Positions 18,688 to 27,863 are shown, counted from the first letter of the stretch. The stretch is 64,000 nucleotides of DNA from Xanthomarina gelatinilytica (GCF_000348685.1 NZ_ANLA01000015.1:124001-188000); one strand, 5' to 3'. Numbers and translations are program-made. Notes: generated from the sequence alone by a model not told the origin.

Positions 18688-19557
18688 ATGACAACACTTA
18701 ACAAAGACATACAGGATAAATTACAAAATTTAAACGTGTTTGAAAAACTCATAGGAGTCAACCTCGTTGTTTTTTTTGTTGGATTGATAATTAAAGTGGT
18801 TTTTACCATAGGTTCCAGTCTTAGTTGGTTGGAACTGCCAAGTGAATTTATGGACTTTATTTTAAAACCATGGAGCCTTATCACTTACGGATTTACACAT
18901 TACGATTTTTGGCACATACTCTTTAATATGCTATGGCTTTATTTTATTGGGCAAATGTTTATGAATTTGTTTTCAGTAAAAACAGGGTTGAATGTATATT
19001 TCTTGGGCATCATAACGGGAGGTTTGTTGTTTTTATTTGGTTATAATGTGTTTCCAGGGATTTTTGATGGCAGCAGCCGTTTGGTTGGAGCTTCAGCAGG
19101 AGTAAGGGCCTTGTTAATATTTCTCTGCGCTTACATGCCAACCATGGAAGTACGTTTTTTTACCTTCAATCTCAAACTTTGGTATATAGGTGTTGCCATT
19201 GTAGTTATAGATGTCTTAGGTCTTTTTGGTTTAAATGCTGGAGGTAACCTGGCTCATCTTGGTGGTGCCTTGTTAGGTTATGTTTATGCTGTACGGTTAA
19301 GAAAAGGGACAGATATAGGTAAAGGATTTGAAAAAATAATGGATGGATTTATGGGCTTGTTTAAAAAATCAAATAAATCGCCTTTAAAAACCGTTCATAG
19401 AAAAAAGTCTCAAAAGGTGGCTGGTTATTCCAAAGATGAATTTAATGAGTTCAATAAGCAGAAAAAAATAGACCTTATACTTGATAAAATAAGCAAAAGT
19501 GGTTATGATAGCCTAACCAAGGAAGAAAAAGAGTTTTTGTTCAAAGCAGGTAAATAA
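18688..19557 (+). CDS. Rhomboid-family intramembrane serine protease (second) with C-terminal extension
   Basis: The 289-residue protein has six predicted membrane segments. The catalytic serine is in GASAGVRALL, the histidine in AHLGGALLGY, and HYDFWHILFNMLWLYF supplies the TM2 motif. A soluble C-terminal tail of about 75 residues (KSPLKTVHRKKSQKV.., ending LTKEEKEFLFKAGK) resembles the small domain seen on many Bacteroidota rhomboids. I start at the ATG at 18688, right after the preceding stop (18685); the longer frame would begin with a TTG inside the upstream gene. Substrates are unknown. Confidence 0.9.
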   Translation: MTTLNKDIQDKLQNLNVFEKLIGVNLVVFFVGLIIKVVFTIGSSLSWLELPSEFMDFILKPWSLITYGFTHYDFWHILFNMLWLYFIGQMFMNLFSVKTGLNVYFLGIITGGLLFLFGYNVFPGIFDGSSRLVGASAGVRALLIFLCAYMPTMEVRFFTFNLKLWYIGVAIVVIDVLGLFGLNAGGNLAHLGGALLGYVYAVRLRKGTDIGKGFEKIMDGFMGLFKKSNKSPLKTVHRKKSQKVAGYSKDEFNEFNKQKKIDLILDKISKSGYDSLTKEEKEFLFKAGK

Positions 19558-19569
19558 TAAATTGCACCA

Positions 19570-20595
19570 ATGAAAAACCTAAAGCTTTTCGATAAAATAA
19601 TTTATATGGTTAATGCTTTAGTGGCTACCATGCTTTTGCTTTCTTATGTGCTTCCGTATTTTCCACCTAAAACTTTTGCCTTGCTTTCGGTTTTAAGTTT
19701 GGGAGTGCCATTCTTGATTTTAACCAATGTACTTTTTTTTATTTATTGGTTGATAAAATTAAAAAAACAACTCATTCTTTCCTTATTGGTTTTAACCATT
19801 GGGTATTTTACTTTAGGTTCATTTTATAAATTTTCATCTTCAGATGTGGAGCCGGAAACATCCGATTTGTCTGTTATGAATTACAATGTGCGCTTGTTTA
19901 ATTTATACGAATGGATTCCGGAAAAGGGCATCGAGACCAAAATGGTGGACTTTATAAAAACGAAAGCACCAGACATTCTTAGTTTGCAGGAATACCATCC
20001 TCATAAAAACATCGATTTGTCTTTCTTTAAATATAAGTTTGAAAAGCTTTCAGGAACCAAAGCCAAATACGGACAGGCAATTTTCTCACAATACCCAATT
20101 ATCAACTCAGGTTCTGTGGAGTTTCCCAATACTTCCAATAATGCCATTTTTGCAGATATTGTGATAGAAAAGGATACACTTAGAATTTACAATGTACACC
20201 TTCAGTCCCTGAAAATAGATGCCAATGTTGAAAAACTGAAACAAGAAGACTCTGATTGGATTTTAAAACGTGTGGAACAAACCTTTAAAATGCAACAGGT
20301 ACAAACCGAAATGTTTTTAAAACACAAAGCCGACAGTCCTTACAAAATGATTATTTGTGGCGATTTCAATAATTCGGCGTATTCTTATGTGTACAAAGAA
20401 ATAAAAGGGGAACTCAAAGACGCCTTTAAAATGGCAGGTAATGGCTTTGGGAGGACTTACGATTTTAAATTTTTCCCAATACGAATCGATTTTATTTTTG
20501 CTGAAAAACACTTTGAAGTAACCGATTTTAAAACTTTTGACAATAAGTTTTCAGACCATTATCCCATTTTGGCTACCTTTAAACTTCATCCATAA
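19570..20595 (+). CDS. Membrane-anchored endonuclease/exonuclease/phosphatase family protein
   Basis: The 341-residue protein has N-terminal membrane helices (about 12-32, 38-63 and 70-88) and an EEP domain (about 100-341). Catalytic motifs are in order: MNYNVRLFN, SLQEYHP (Glu), VHLQSL, ICGDFNNS (Asp, Asn), DFKFFPIRIDFIF and a final SDHYPI (Asp, His). The fold covers nucleases, phosphatases and sphingomyelinase-like enzymes, so the substrate cannot be assigned. The active site should face the periplasm or cytoplasm according to the topology. It is part of the mutL-rhomboid row. Confidence 0.9.
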   Translation: MKNLKLFDKIIYMVNALVATMLLLSYVLPYFPPKTFALLSVLSLGVPFLILTNVLFFIYWLIKLKKQLILSLLVLTIGYFTLGSFYKFSSSDVEPETSDLSVMNYNVRLFNLYEWIPEKGIETKMVDFIKTKAPDILSLQEYHPHKNIDLSFFKYKFEKLSGTKAKYGQAIFSQYPIINSGSVEFPNTSNNAIFADIVIEKDTLRIYNVHLQSLKIDANVEKLKQEDSDWILKRVEQTFKMQQVQTEMFLKHKADSPYKMIICGDFNNSAYSYVYKEIKGELKDAFKMAGNGFGRTYDFKFFPIRIDFIFAEKHFEVTDFKTFDNKFSDHYPILATFKLHP

Positions 20596-20604
20596 TGTAT
20601 TGAT

Positions 20605-20931
20605 ATGAACTGGATTTTATTAATTATCGCTGGCCTATTTGAAGTGGCTTTTGCTACTTGTTTGGGTAAAGCCAAAGAAACCTCTGGAACCGAAATGGTA
20701 TATTGGTACCTAGGGTTTTTGGTATGTTTGGCCATAAGTATGTACTTGCTGGTGAAAGTGACACAGGAGCTTCCTATTGGCACTGCTTATGCAGTTTGGA
20801 CAGGAATTGGAGCCGTTGGAACCGTACTTGTTGGGATTCTTGTTTTTAAAGAACCGGCAAGCTTTTGGCGTGTTTTCTTTTTAACTACCTTAATTGCTTC
20901 CATTATTGGTTTGAAATTTGTGTCCAATTAA
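20605..20931 (+). CDS. SMR-family small multidrug/guanidinium exporter (Gdx/SugE type)
   Basis: The 108-residue protein has four membrane helices, a complete SMR unit. The essential membrane glutamate is in IIAGLFEVAFA (about Glu13), and the GTAYAVWTGIGAVGT signature in TM3 is typical of the Gdx/SugE subgroup rather than EmrE. Gdx proteins export guanidinium in exchange for protons. I see no guanidine riboswitch upstream; the gene follows the EEP gene by 9 bp and depends on that operon. Its stop directly abuts the stop of the convergent DUF6122 gene. Confidence 0.9.
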   Translation: MNWILLIIAGLFEVAFATCLGKAKETSGTEMVYWYLGFLVCLAISMYLLVKVTQELPIGTAYAVWTGIGAVGTVLVGILVFKEPASFWRVFFLTTLIASIIGLKFVSN

Positions 20932-21240
20932 TCACATCATTAAGCAATCTACAATATCTGCCAAAATATGGATGATCAAGCCCAAACCTATCAACCTGGT
21001 TTTTTTTGGTATTAACAGTAACACATAGATTCCTATGGCATAATAAGTATGTAGTGGATGAAACTGGATGCTGCACCTGTTTGGATCAAACATGGGGTTG
21101 GCAAATATATGATCCAAATCTATTAACATCCCACTTATCATGATTAAGTACGCAATTTTCCATTGGGTTTTAAAGAATAGAAGCGCTACAGCTAGAGGCA
21201 ATAAAAAATGTATGCCATAATGTAGAAAGGGTTGTAGCAT
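20932..21240 (-). CDS. DUF6122 family membrane protein
   Basis: The 102-residue protein has about four membrane segments and a conserved HYGIHFLLP start, GMLIDLDHIFANPMFDPNRC and FHPLHT motifs. The His/Asp pattern (DLDH..HPLH) recalls the YdjM/DUF457 membrane hydrolases, so metal-dependent activity is possible but unproven. Its ATG overlaps the WbqC gene stop by 1 nt (TAATG), implying translational coupling. Confidence 0.8.
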   Translation of the reverse strand: MLQPFLHYGIHFLLPLAVALLFFKTQWKIAYLIMISGMLIDLDHIFANPMFDPNRCSIQFHPLHTYYAIGIYVLLLIPKKTRLIGLGLIIHILADIVDCLMM

Positions 21241-21860
21241 TATAGGTGTTTGTATTGGTTTTCCAGGTAATTCAAGGCATTTGTGCCTTCGTTGAACAAC
21301 AAGTCCAGAACGCTTAAATTTGAAAGGTATCCATGCTTCTCTTGAAATACTTGTGTGTAAGGGTCAAAATGAAAAGTAGGCTCCTTTCGTGCATTTGCCA
21401 GAAATCTAAAGTCCGTTTTGTCCGTTACGGTTTTCTGATAAACTTCGGTTTTGGAACTTTTGATTTCCATTTGCAAGCAATCGCAAATAACATCCAGGCA
21501 CTTTAAGTTAAAATCTAGAAGATATTTTGCCTTGGTGGTAAACAAAGGTTGGAACTCGTCTTCATAAAACTCGAAAAATGGTGAGGTTCTATAAGCTGTT
21601 TCAAGGGATTTCCAGTGTACAGCTTGCCAGTTTTCAGCATTATGGATTTTTATATCTCTGTATTTTTGTCTTTCATTTTGTGAATGAATTATGGGAATGC
21701 TCAATTGCAACTTGCCATTGGCTCCATAAATATAGGCTCTATTTCTATAGGTTTGCTTCTGGTAATTATCATCCATTTCAAATATTACTTCATCAGCTTG
21801 AACCATGGCAGAAACATGGGCTATGTTTGGAAGATATGTTGGATGGATAAGAGCCTTCAT
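21240..21860 (-). CDS. WbqC-like family protein
   Basis: The 206-residue protein has the WbqC fold signature: HPTYLPNIAHVSAMVQADEV near the N-terminus, NRAYIYGANGKLQLSIPI, and HWKSLETAYRTSPFFEFYED. WbqC-like proteins were first linked to O-antigen biosynthesis clusters and probably act on surface sugars, perhaps in aminosugar modification. In Flavobacteriia they usually sit next to lepB, as here (53 bp apart, same strand), so a role in export-linked surface glycan synthesis is possible. Confidence 0.85.
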   Translation of the reverse strand: MKALIHPTYLPNIAHVSAMVQADEVIFEMDDNYQKQTYRNRAYIYGANGKLQLSIPIIHSQNERQKYRDIKIHNAENWQAVHWKSLETAYRTSPFFEFYEDEFQPLFTTKAKYLLDFNLKCLDVICDCLQMEIKSSKTEVYQKTVTDKTDFRFLANARKEPTFHFDPYTQVFQEKHGYLSNLSVLDLLFNEGTNALNYLENQYKHL

Positions 21861-21912
21861 GTGTTACGTAGAATCATTGCCTTTAGTTAAATATCTTATT
21901 TACACAGCACAA

Positions 21913-23490
21913 TTAGGTGTTTGCTTTTTTACGTTTTCTCCATTGAGCAAATCCAAACCAAGCTGCTAAAGCAATTAAAAAAGGAATTAAATAAGAGACA
22001 GGTTTACCACTACCATGGACGGTTGTAAAGAAACGTTCCCAACGTGGTTTTCCAAATCTATCCCAACTCATCCAGATAAAAACCGGTTTCCCTACCACAT
22101 GATCGAATGGGACAAATCCCCATGATCTGGCATCTTGAGAATTATGACGATTGTCTCCCATCATCCAATAGTAATCTTTTTTAAAGGTATAGGTGTTGGC
22201 TACCTCACCATTAATATATATTTGGTTTCCTTTTATATCAAGAGTATTGTCTTCATATTCTGTAATAAGACGTTTGTACAATGGTAAAACTTCTAGATTT
22301 AAATTAATGGTGGCACCAGCCTCTGGAATGTAAATAGGCCCAAAAAAATCGTTGTTCCAATGGTAATTTGGATCGTGTGGAAACACACTTTTCTCTCGTT
22401 GTCCTGGTTCGCGTTTTAGGGATTCAATGTTTTTTACGTTGGGATGGTTTTTAAACTGACTTAAAGTTTCATCTGTTAAACCAGGAAAATAACTTAAGGA
22501 ATAATCCTGATTGTATTGAGGTAAATCGGTTATACCATATCTTTTGGTTAAATGGTCGTTATTAAAAGGTCCATCGTTGGTTTCAATTTTATACGAAAAC
22601 TGAAGTTTGGCTCTGTCAGGTAATTGGTTTTGTTCTCCATTTATATACACGTAGCCATCTCTTACTTCCAAAGAATCCCCTGGAATTCCAACAGCGCGTT
22701 TTACGTAATTGGTTTTTTTGTCGATAGGTTTGTAATGGTTTCTATCTGTATAGCGCATGTTTAGCATGGTATCCACAGGCCAGTTAAAGACCACAATGTC
22801 ATTACGTTTTATTTTTTGAAACCCTGGTAACCTCAAATAAGGTAAAGACAATTTGTTTACAAAAGCTGTATTCTTTTTTTCTAAATGATCGTTATATAAA
22901 TAAGATTTCTTTTTAATAAAAGGAATGGTGTCATGTACCATTGGAGCAGCAATGGTTGTCATTGGGACACGTGCTCCATAATGAAATTTACTTACAAATA
23001 GGAAATCCCCCACCAATAAGGATTTCTCTAAAGAGGAGGTTGGAATGGTGTAAGGTTGAATAAAATAGGTATGTACAATTGTTGCAGCCACAATAGCAAA
23101 TAAAATGGAGCTAATCCAATCTCCTGCAGCAGTTTTAGGATGTAAACTTCTATCTTTTACATGTTCTATATCTAAGGCATAATTAAGGTAGTAATTATAA
23201 AAGCCTAAAGAGACAATAGCTAAAATGGTATCTGTTGTGGAGTTTTTGCCAAAACTTCTTGCAGTTTCTACCCAAACCACTGGAAACATAATTAAATTTA
23301 CAATAGGTAAGAATAACAAAATGGTCCACCACCAAGGTCTATTGATTATTTTCATTAAAATAACAGCATTGTATACAGGAACAAAAGCTTCCCACGCTTG
23401 CCTGTCAGCTTTTAAGTATAATTTCCAAGTCCCAAGTCCATGAATTATTTGAATAACTATCAGGAAAATAAACAATTGCGTTAATGTCAT
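21913..23490 (-). CDS. lepB: Signal peptidase I (Bacteroidota long form)
   Basis: The 525-residue membrane serine protease cleaves Sec signal peptides. Three N-terminal helices precede the catalytic region: IPTSSLEKSLLVGD (nucleophile about Ser153), NYVKRAVGIPGDSLEVRDG (general-base lysine) and, after a long insertion of about 150 residues, GDNRHNSQDARSWGFVP. The residue after the serine is Leu instead of the Met of the SxMxP consensus. The length and insertion are usual for this phylum. A C-terminal membrane helix (about 498-515) is followed by a basic tail. Downstream genes wbqC and DUF6122 are probably co-transcribed. Confidence 0.94.
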   Translation of the reverse strand: MTLTQLFIFLIVIQIIHGLGTWKLYLKADRQAWEAFVPVYNAVILMKIINRPWWWTILLFLPIVNLIMFPVVWVETARSFGKNSTTDTILAIVSLGFYNYYLNYALDIEHVKDRSLHPKTAAGDWISSILFAIVAATIVHTYFIQPYTIPTSSLEKSLLVGDFLFVSKFHYGARVPMTTIAAPMVHDTIPFIKKKSYLYNDHLEKKNTAFVNKLSLPYLRLPGFQKIKRNDIVVFNWPVDTMLNMRYTDRNHYKPIDKKTNYVKRAVGIPGDSLEVRDGYVYINGEQNQLPDRAKLQFSYKIETNDGPFNNDHLTKRYGITDLPQYNQDYSLSYFPGLTDETLSQFKNHPNVKNIESLKREPGQREKSVFPHDPNYHWNNDFFGPIYIPEAGATINLNLEVLPLYKRLITEYEDNTLDIKGNQIYINGEVANTYTFKKDYYWMMGDNRHNSQDARSWGFVPFDHVVGKPVFIWMSWDRFGKPRWERFFTTVHGSGKPVSYLIPFLIALAAWFGFAQWRKRKKANT

Positions 23491-23554
23491 AATTTGTGTT
23501 TTTGTTTTTTTATTAGTGCAAAATCACTAAAAAAAGTTACTTGTTTGTAAAGTG

Positions 23555-24256
23555 TTAACCAATATTTAACACATCTTTCATACTGAACACTCCAGTCTTG
23601 CCTAGAATCCATTCGGCAGCAACTACAGCTCCAAGGGCAAATCCCTCCCTGGTATGTGCAGTATGGGTAATGTTTATGGTGTCTGTATTGCTTTTGTATT
23701 CTATACTATGTGTGCCAGGCACATTTGCTATGCGTTTGGCAGTTATAGGGATGGTTTGCTTTTTATTTTGGTTTAACAGCCATTTGTTGTATTCGTCATG
23801 TTGCGATATAATCCCTTCTGCTAAGGTAATGGCAGTGCCACTAGGCGCATCGAGCTTTTCGGTATGATGAATTTCTTCAATGGATACATGATATTGTTTT
23901 AGTTGGCTCATCATTTTTGCCAAATGTTTGTTCAATTCAAAAAAAATGTTGACACCTAAGCTAAAATTGGAAGCGTATATGAAAGCGCCATTGTTTTCCT
24001 TGCAAAGTTTTATGGCATGTTCATAATTGTCCAGCCAACCAGTTGTTCCGGAAATAACTGGAACCCCAAGTTTTAAGCATTTTGCTATGTTGAAAAAAGC
24101 AGCTTTTGGGACACTAAAATCTATGGCAACATCTGCTTGGTTAATATCGTAACCTTCTTCTTCGTTGGTTTTTATCACTATTTCATGCCCACGTTCCAAA
24201 GCAATTTTTTCAATTGTTTGTCCCATTTTACCATAGCCAAGTAATGCAATTTTCAT
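23555..24256 (-). CDS. dapB: 4-hydroxy-tetrahydrodipicolinate reductase
   Basis: The 233-residue enzyme reduces the product of DapA on the lysine/diaminopimelate path, which also supplies peptidoglycan. It has the nucleotide-binding LLGYGKMGQTIE start, ISGTTGWLDN, the catalytic segment EIHHTEKLDAPSGTA and the C-terminal REGFALGAV. It is shorter than the E. coli enzyme, as is usual for Bacteroidota. It precedes lepB and follows the DUF5683 gene on the same strand, so parA-parB-DUF5683-dapB-lepB may be one transcription unit. Confidence 0.95.
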   Translation of the reverse strand: MKIALLGYGKMGQTIEKIALERGHEIVIKTNEEEGYDINQADVAIDFSVPKAAFFNIAKCLKLGVPVISGTTGWLDNYEHAIKLCKENNGAFIYASNFSLGVNIFFELNKHLAKMMSQLKQYHVSIEEIHHTEKLDAPSGTAITLAEGIISQHDEYNKWLLNQNKKQTIPITAKRIANVPGTHSIEYKSNTDTINITHTAHTREGFALGAVVAAEWILGKTGVFSMKDVLNIG

Positions 24257-24262
24257 GTTTTT

Positions 24263-24865
24263 TTAAAATTTGAAATTTAATGTTAGACCCAGGTCTCCTG
24301 TGTTGTCAAACTCGTTAAGTTTATAGTGTGGTTTCAGCGATAGGTTATCGTCTACATTATATTGAAGTAAATGCGCATCTACATTGGCATCTATAATATT
24401 TAAAGCGTAAATGGCAAGTGTAACCAGTAAGGAAATTTCCCTGTTTCTGCCAAATTGTTTTTGGGCTTCTTCCAAGCCATCAGTTGTAACGGTTCCATAA
24501 AATTCGTCGTCTTCAAATCCAGCCAAACGCCTTTTATAGGCATCTCTATAACGGTTGTATTCTTTGTTGTTATCTATATAAAAATAAATACCAATACCCA
24601 ATCCGGCATACACTATGGGGATTTTCCAATATTTTTTATTGTAAGCTTGACCCAGTCCTGGCAATACGGCAGAGTAGAAGGCAGCACGTGCTGGAGATAA
24701 AGGGTCTATAGGATCTTTGATTATAGAACCTGCTTCCACTGTCAACTCTTCGGTAGGAACGTTGTTGGGATTCTTTTTTTTATCTTCTTTTTGGTCCTCT
24801 TGGGCTACTGCCGAAAAACAAATGGCTAATAAAAATACAGCTAATATTAAAAATTTATTTGGCAC
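24263..24865 (-). CDS. DUF5683 family exported membrane protein
   Basis: The 200-residue protein has a signal peptide (LILAVFLLAICFSAVA) and a conserved centre, SPARAAFYSAVLPGLGQAYN followed by KYWKIPIVYAGLGIGIYFYI. This is the DUF5683 signature, and two hydrophobic stretches there could be membrane helices. The C-terminus is beta-like (DLGLTLNFKF). The gene overlaps the parB end by 11 bp. The parB-DUF5683-dapB-lepB order recurs in Flavobacteriia as far as I recall. Function is unknown. Confidence 0.85.
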   Translation of the reverse strand: MPNKFLILAVFLLAICFSAVAQEDQKEDKKKNPNNVPTEELTVEAGSIIKDPIDPLSPARAAFYSAVLPGLGQAYNKKYWKIPIVYAGLGIGIYFYIDNNKEYNRYRDAYKRRLAGFEDDEFYGTVTTDGLEEAQKQFGRNREISLLVTLAIYALNIIDANVDAHLLQYNVDDNLSLKPHYKLNEFDNTGDLGLTLNFKF

Positions 24866-25754
24866 TCTTTATTAGTTTTAAAATACGATTAAAATCTTCT
24901 TCGGAATGAAAAGGGATGGTAATGTTCCCTTTTCCATTTTTAGAAACTTTAACGTTGATTTTGTGTCCAAAGTATTCAGAAAAATCTTTAATCCCTTTTT
25001 TTATATATTTTGGGATTTCCTGTTTTTCTGGGACTTTAACCGTTTTATCACTTTGATAAGATTTAACCAAAGACTCTGTGTCTCTAACAGAAAGTTTATT
25101 GCTTATTATTTTTTCGTAAATATCAAGCTGAATGTTTTGGTCTTCAATGTTTATTATGGCTCTACCATGACCCATGGTAATGAAACCATCTCGCATGCCT
25201 GTTTGAATTATGGGATCCAGTTTTAATAACCGTAAATAATTGGCTATGGTGGAACGTTTTTTTCCTACACGTTCGCTCATTTGCTCTTGGGTTAAATTAA
25301 TTTCGTCAATTAACCTTTGGTAAGACAGGGCAATTTCTATGGGATCTAAATCTTGACGTTGAATGTTCTCCACCAATGCCATTTCCAAGGATTCTTGATC
25401 GTTAGCAATGCGAATATATGCTGGAATGGTCTCTAAGCCTATCAGCTTGGATGCTCTAAAACGTCTTTCCCCTGAAACCAATTGGAATTTATTGAATTCT
25501 AATTTTCTTACGGTTATAGGTTGGATAACCCCTAATTCTTTTATGGAAGAAGCCAATTCCAAAAGTGTTTCCTCATTGAAATTGGTTCTAGGTTGGAACG
25601 GGTTTATCTCAATGGATTCAATATCCAATTCTACAATACTGCCTATTACTTTATCTGCATTTTTATCTTGAACAGACGATATGTCGTTACTGGGATCTTT
25701 TAACAGAGCCGACAAACCTCTTCCTAAAGCCTGTTTTTTTGTTGCCTTCGCCAT
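24855..25754 (-). CDS. parB: Chromosome-partitioning protein ParB
   Basis: The 299-residue CTPase/DNA-binding protein loads at parS and recruits SMC. It has the N-terminal ALGRGLSALL, the ParB nuclease-like box with LVSGERRFRASKLIG, and the helix-turn-helix MSERVGKKRSTIANYLRLL followed by GHGRAI. The C-terminal dimerisation region is lysine-rich. Its start lies 3 nt from the parA stop. No convincing full parS site is present in the window. Confidence 0.96.
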   Translation of the reverse strand: MAKATKKQALGRGLSALLKDPSNDISSVQDKNADKVIGSIVELDIESIEINPFQPRTNFNEETLLELASSIKELGVIQPITVRKLEFNKFQLVSGERRFRASKLIGLETIPAYIRIANDQESLEMALVENIQRQDLDPIEIALSYQRLIDEINLTQEQMSERVGKKRSTIANYLRLLKLDPIIQTGMRDGFITMGHGRAIINIEDQNIQLDIYEKIISNKLSVRDTESLVKSYQSDKTVKVPEKQEIPKYIKKGIKDFSEYFGHKINVKVSKNGKGNITIPFHSEEDFNRILKLIKSAK

Positions 25755-25756
25755 TT

Positions 25757-26521
25757 TTAGGAGTTTTTGATAATAAGTTCTTTTGCCAAACTTAAATAAT
25801 TAGTTGCACCTTTACTACTTGCATCATAGTTTATGATACTTTCACCATAACTAGGAGCTTCGCTTAAACGGACATTTCTTTGAATAATGGTCTGGAAAAC
25901 CATATCGTTAAAATGTTTTTGTACCTCTTCAACCACTTGATTCGATAAGCGCAAACGGGAATCGTACATGGTCAATAATAAGCCTTCAATGTCCAGGGTT
26001 TGATTGTGTATTTTCTGAACACTTTTTATGGTGTTTAAAAGCTTTCCCAGACCTTCCAAAGCAAAATATTCACATTGTATTGGAATAATCACGGAATCGG
26101 AAGCTGTTAAAGCATTTAAAGTTAATAAGCCCAAAGAAGGTGCGCAATCTATTAAAATAAAATCGTAATCGTCTTTAATGTCCTGCAATGCTTTTTTAAG
26201 CATATACTCACGTTCATCTTTGTCTACTAATTCTATTTCTATGGCCACTAAATCTATATGCGATGGAATCACGTCTAGATTTGGTGAACTGGTTTTTAAA
26301 ATAGCGTCTTTGGCATTGTTAGTATGTTCTAACAATTGGTAGGTCCCAACGTCTATTGTATCTACATCTAATCCTAATCCAGAAGTAGCATTGGCTTGTG
26401 GATCTGCATCTATTAAAAGTACCTTTTTTTCAAGCACACCTAAAGAAGCAGCTAAATTAACCGAAGTTGTTGTTTTTCCAACACCACCTTTCTGATTAGC
26501 AATTGCTATGATTTTACCCAT
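25757..26521 (-). CDS. parA: Chromosome-partitioning ATPase ParA (Soj)
   Basis: The 254-residue deviant Walker ATPase has MGKIIAIANQKGGVGKTTTS at its N-terminus, DADPQANATSGLG, the IDCAPSLGLLTLNAL Walker B region, and C-terminal NVRLSEAPSYG. I choose the ATG at 26521 because ParA proteins begin directly at this motif; the open frame adds 12 residues upstream that are not family-like. Together with ParB it segregates chromosome origins. Confidence 0.96.
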   Translation of the reverse strand: MGKIIAIANQKGGVGKTTTSVNLAASLGVLEKKVLLIDADPQANATSGLGLDVDTIDVGTYQLLEHTNNAKDAILKTSSPNLDVIPSHIDLVAIEIELVDKDEREYMLKKALQDIKDDYDFILIDCAPSLGLLTLNALTASDSVIIPIQCEYFALEGLGKLLNTIKSVQKIHNQTLDIEGLLLTMYDSRLRLSNQVVEEVQKHFNDMVFQTIIQRNVRLSEAPSYGESIINYDASSKGATNYLSLAKELIIKNS

Positions 26522-26591
26522 TAATTGATTTGGTTTTTTGTAACGGTAAAAATACAATTATTTGTGAGTTTAAAAAACGGAACTTGTTAAC

Positions 26592-26619
26592 AAAAAAAGT
26601 CGCTTGTTAAAGCGACTTT
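26592..26619 (-). terminator. Intrinsic terminator of the 385-residue exported protein gene
   Basis: AAAGTCGCTT (26596-26605) pairs perfectly with AAGCGACTTT (26610-26619) around GTTA. A seven-base tract gives U7 on the minus strand, downstream of the gene ending at 26647. Confidence 0.9.
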
Positions 26620-26646
26620 CATAATAAGGATTGTTTGTATTAATAA

Positions 26647-27804
26647 TTAAAACACATACGTTGCTTTCAATTGAAAACCAGACATCTTGTAATTGCTTTC
26701 TATTCGGCTTAGGTTGTCGGTAGAAACAAGCTCAAATTCATTTTCAGGTTGATACATTATATTGAAATCAATTTTTTGATTCCCTAAATGAATATAAGTT
26801 CCTACATTCAAATTTAAAGCAAGCTTGTTTGTAGACTCAAAATCTATTCTTTGGGCACCAAAAACAGCTTCTTGGGCAGTAACATCAGACATGGAATTAA
26901 AAATAAAACCACCATTAAATCCAAAATAAGGGCTAAAAGTTTTGTTGATGTTATTGAATGTATATCGAGCACCAACCATGGTATTGATATATGATAACTT
27001 AGATTTTAAAATTATGGAATTCTCATTGGAGTTGAATTCTTTTGGAAAAGAATAATCCACTGAAATTAGAAACCCTAATCGCTTCTCTAACATATTTGTG
27101 TTAAAATATACTTGAGCTCCAATTACAGGAGTACCGTATTGGTTGGAAACACCAGGAGATAAATCATCAAATTTTGTGTTTAAAAAACCATAGCCAACAT
27201 TAATGCCAATTTCTAAAAACTCTGAAGGCGCATTTGCAAGGGTTATAATGTTTTCTGCAAATTGTGTGTCATCGCTTAAAACACAAGAGTTATAAGTCTC
27301 TACCACAGATTTAAGAACGCTAATACTAATGGAATTGTTTTTGTTGTAAGCTTCCTCTTGTGCAGCTTTGCACTTGTTAACAAATACAGATAAAGTGGCA
27401 TAGTCATATCTGTTTAAGGTTGTTTGATCAATAATAACTTTTGAAATTTCCCTTAAACCATTTTCATCATTTTCCAAAAAATAATGGGCTCCACTTTTGT
27501 AAAGTGATAATGAACCAACAATAACTTCTTCTAAAAGATACAAGTTTTTTTTGTATTGTTTGGTAACGTGTTTGGTAGTGTTCTCTTTTACGCTAACAAT
27601 GTCAGTTAAATGGTATATGGTTTTATTGTCATCAGCATTTTTAACTTCAACGCCAATAATGTAGTCTTCAGCATTGTTTTCAAATTTAACTTTTTCAAAT
27701 TGTTTGGTAGAGCCATCTTTAAAATAAATGGTTGTGGAATTGTTGTTTTGAGCAAAGAATAGGGTAGTGCTCAAAATAAAAAGTAAAATGATTGGGTGTT
27801 TCAT
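26647..27804 (-). CDS. Exported beta-barrel-like protein divergent from nirK, uncharacterised
   Basis: The 385-residue protein has a signal peptide (HPIILLFILSTTLFFAQ) and an N-terminal domain rich in STTIYFKDGSTKQF-type strands, which resembles periplasmic modules that read a compound-response cue. The C-terminal half has alternating strands and ends in a terminal aromatic residue (FQLKATYVF), typical of an outer-membrane barrel. It has its own promoter and terminator. Its promoter is back-to-back with the nirK promoter, sharing a palindrome midway, so co-regulation with nitrite reduction is likely. I do not recognise the family. Confidence 0.75.
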   Translation of the reverse strand: MKHPIILLFILSTTLFFAQNNNSTTIYFKDGSTKQFEKVKFENNAEDYIIGVEVKNADDNKTIYHLTDIVSVKENTTKHVTKQYKKNLYLLEEVIVGSLSLYKSGAHYFLENDENGLREISKVIIDQTTLNRYDYATLSVFVNKCKAAQEEAYNKNNSISISVLKSVVETYNSCVLSDDTQFAENIITLANAPSEFLEIGINVGYGFLNTKFDDLSPGVSNQYGTPVIGAQVYFNTNMLEKRLGFLISVDYSFPKEFNSNENSIILKSKLSYINTMVGARYTFNNINKTFSPYFGFNGGFIFNSMSDVTAQEAVFGAQRIDFESTNKLALNLNVGTYIHLGNQKIDFNIMYQPENEFELVSTDNLSRIESNYKMSGFQLKATYVF

Positions 27805-27836
27805 GTTAATTTTTTTATTTTATGTTTTTAAAGTTT

Positions 27837-27844
27837 CAAAGATA
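27837..27844 (-). promoter_or_regulatory. -7 promoter element of the gene divergent from nirK
   Basis: On the minus strand the sequence reads TATCTTTG, matching TAnnTTTG, about 33 nt before the ATG at 27804. No TTG -33 box is present at the expected spacing. Confidence 0.6.
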
Positions 27845-27863
27845 TTTAATCTATGAATTAATT

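Noticed and set aside
20605-20931. Guanidine riboswitch expected before a Gdx-type exporter
   Set aside because: Only 9 bp separate it from the upstream gene and no conserved ACGR-type hairpins are visible.
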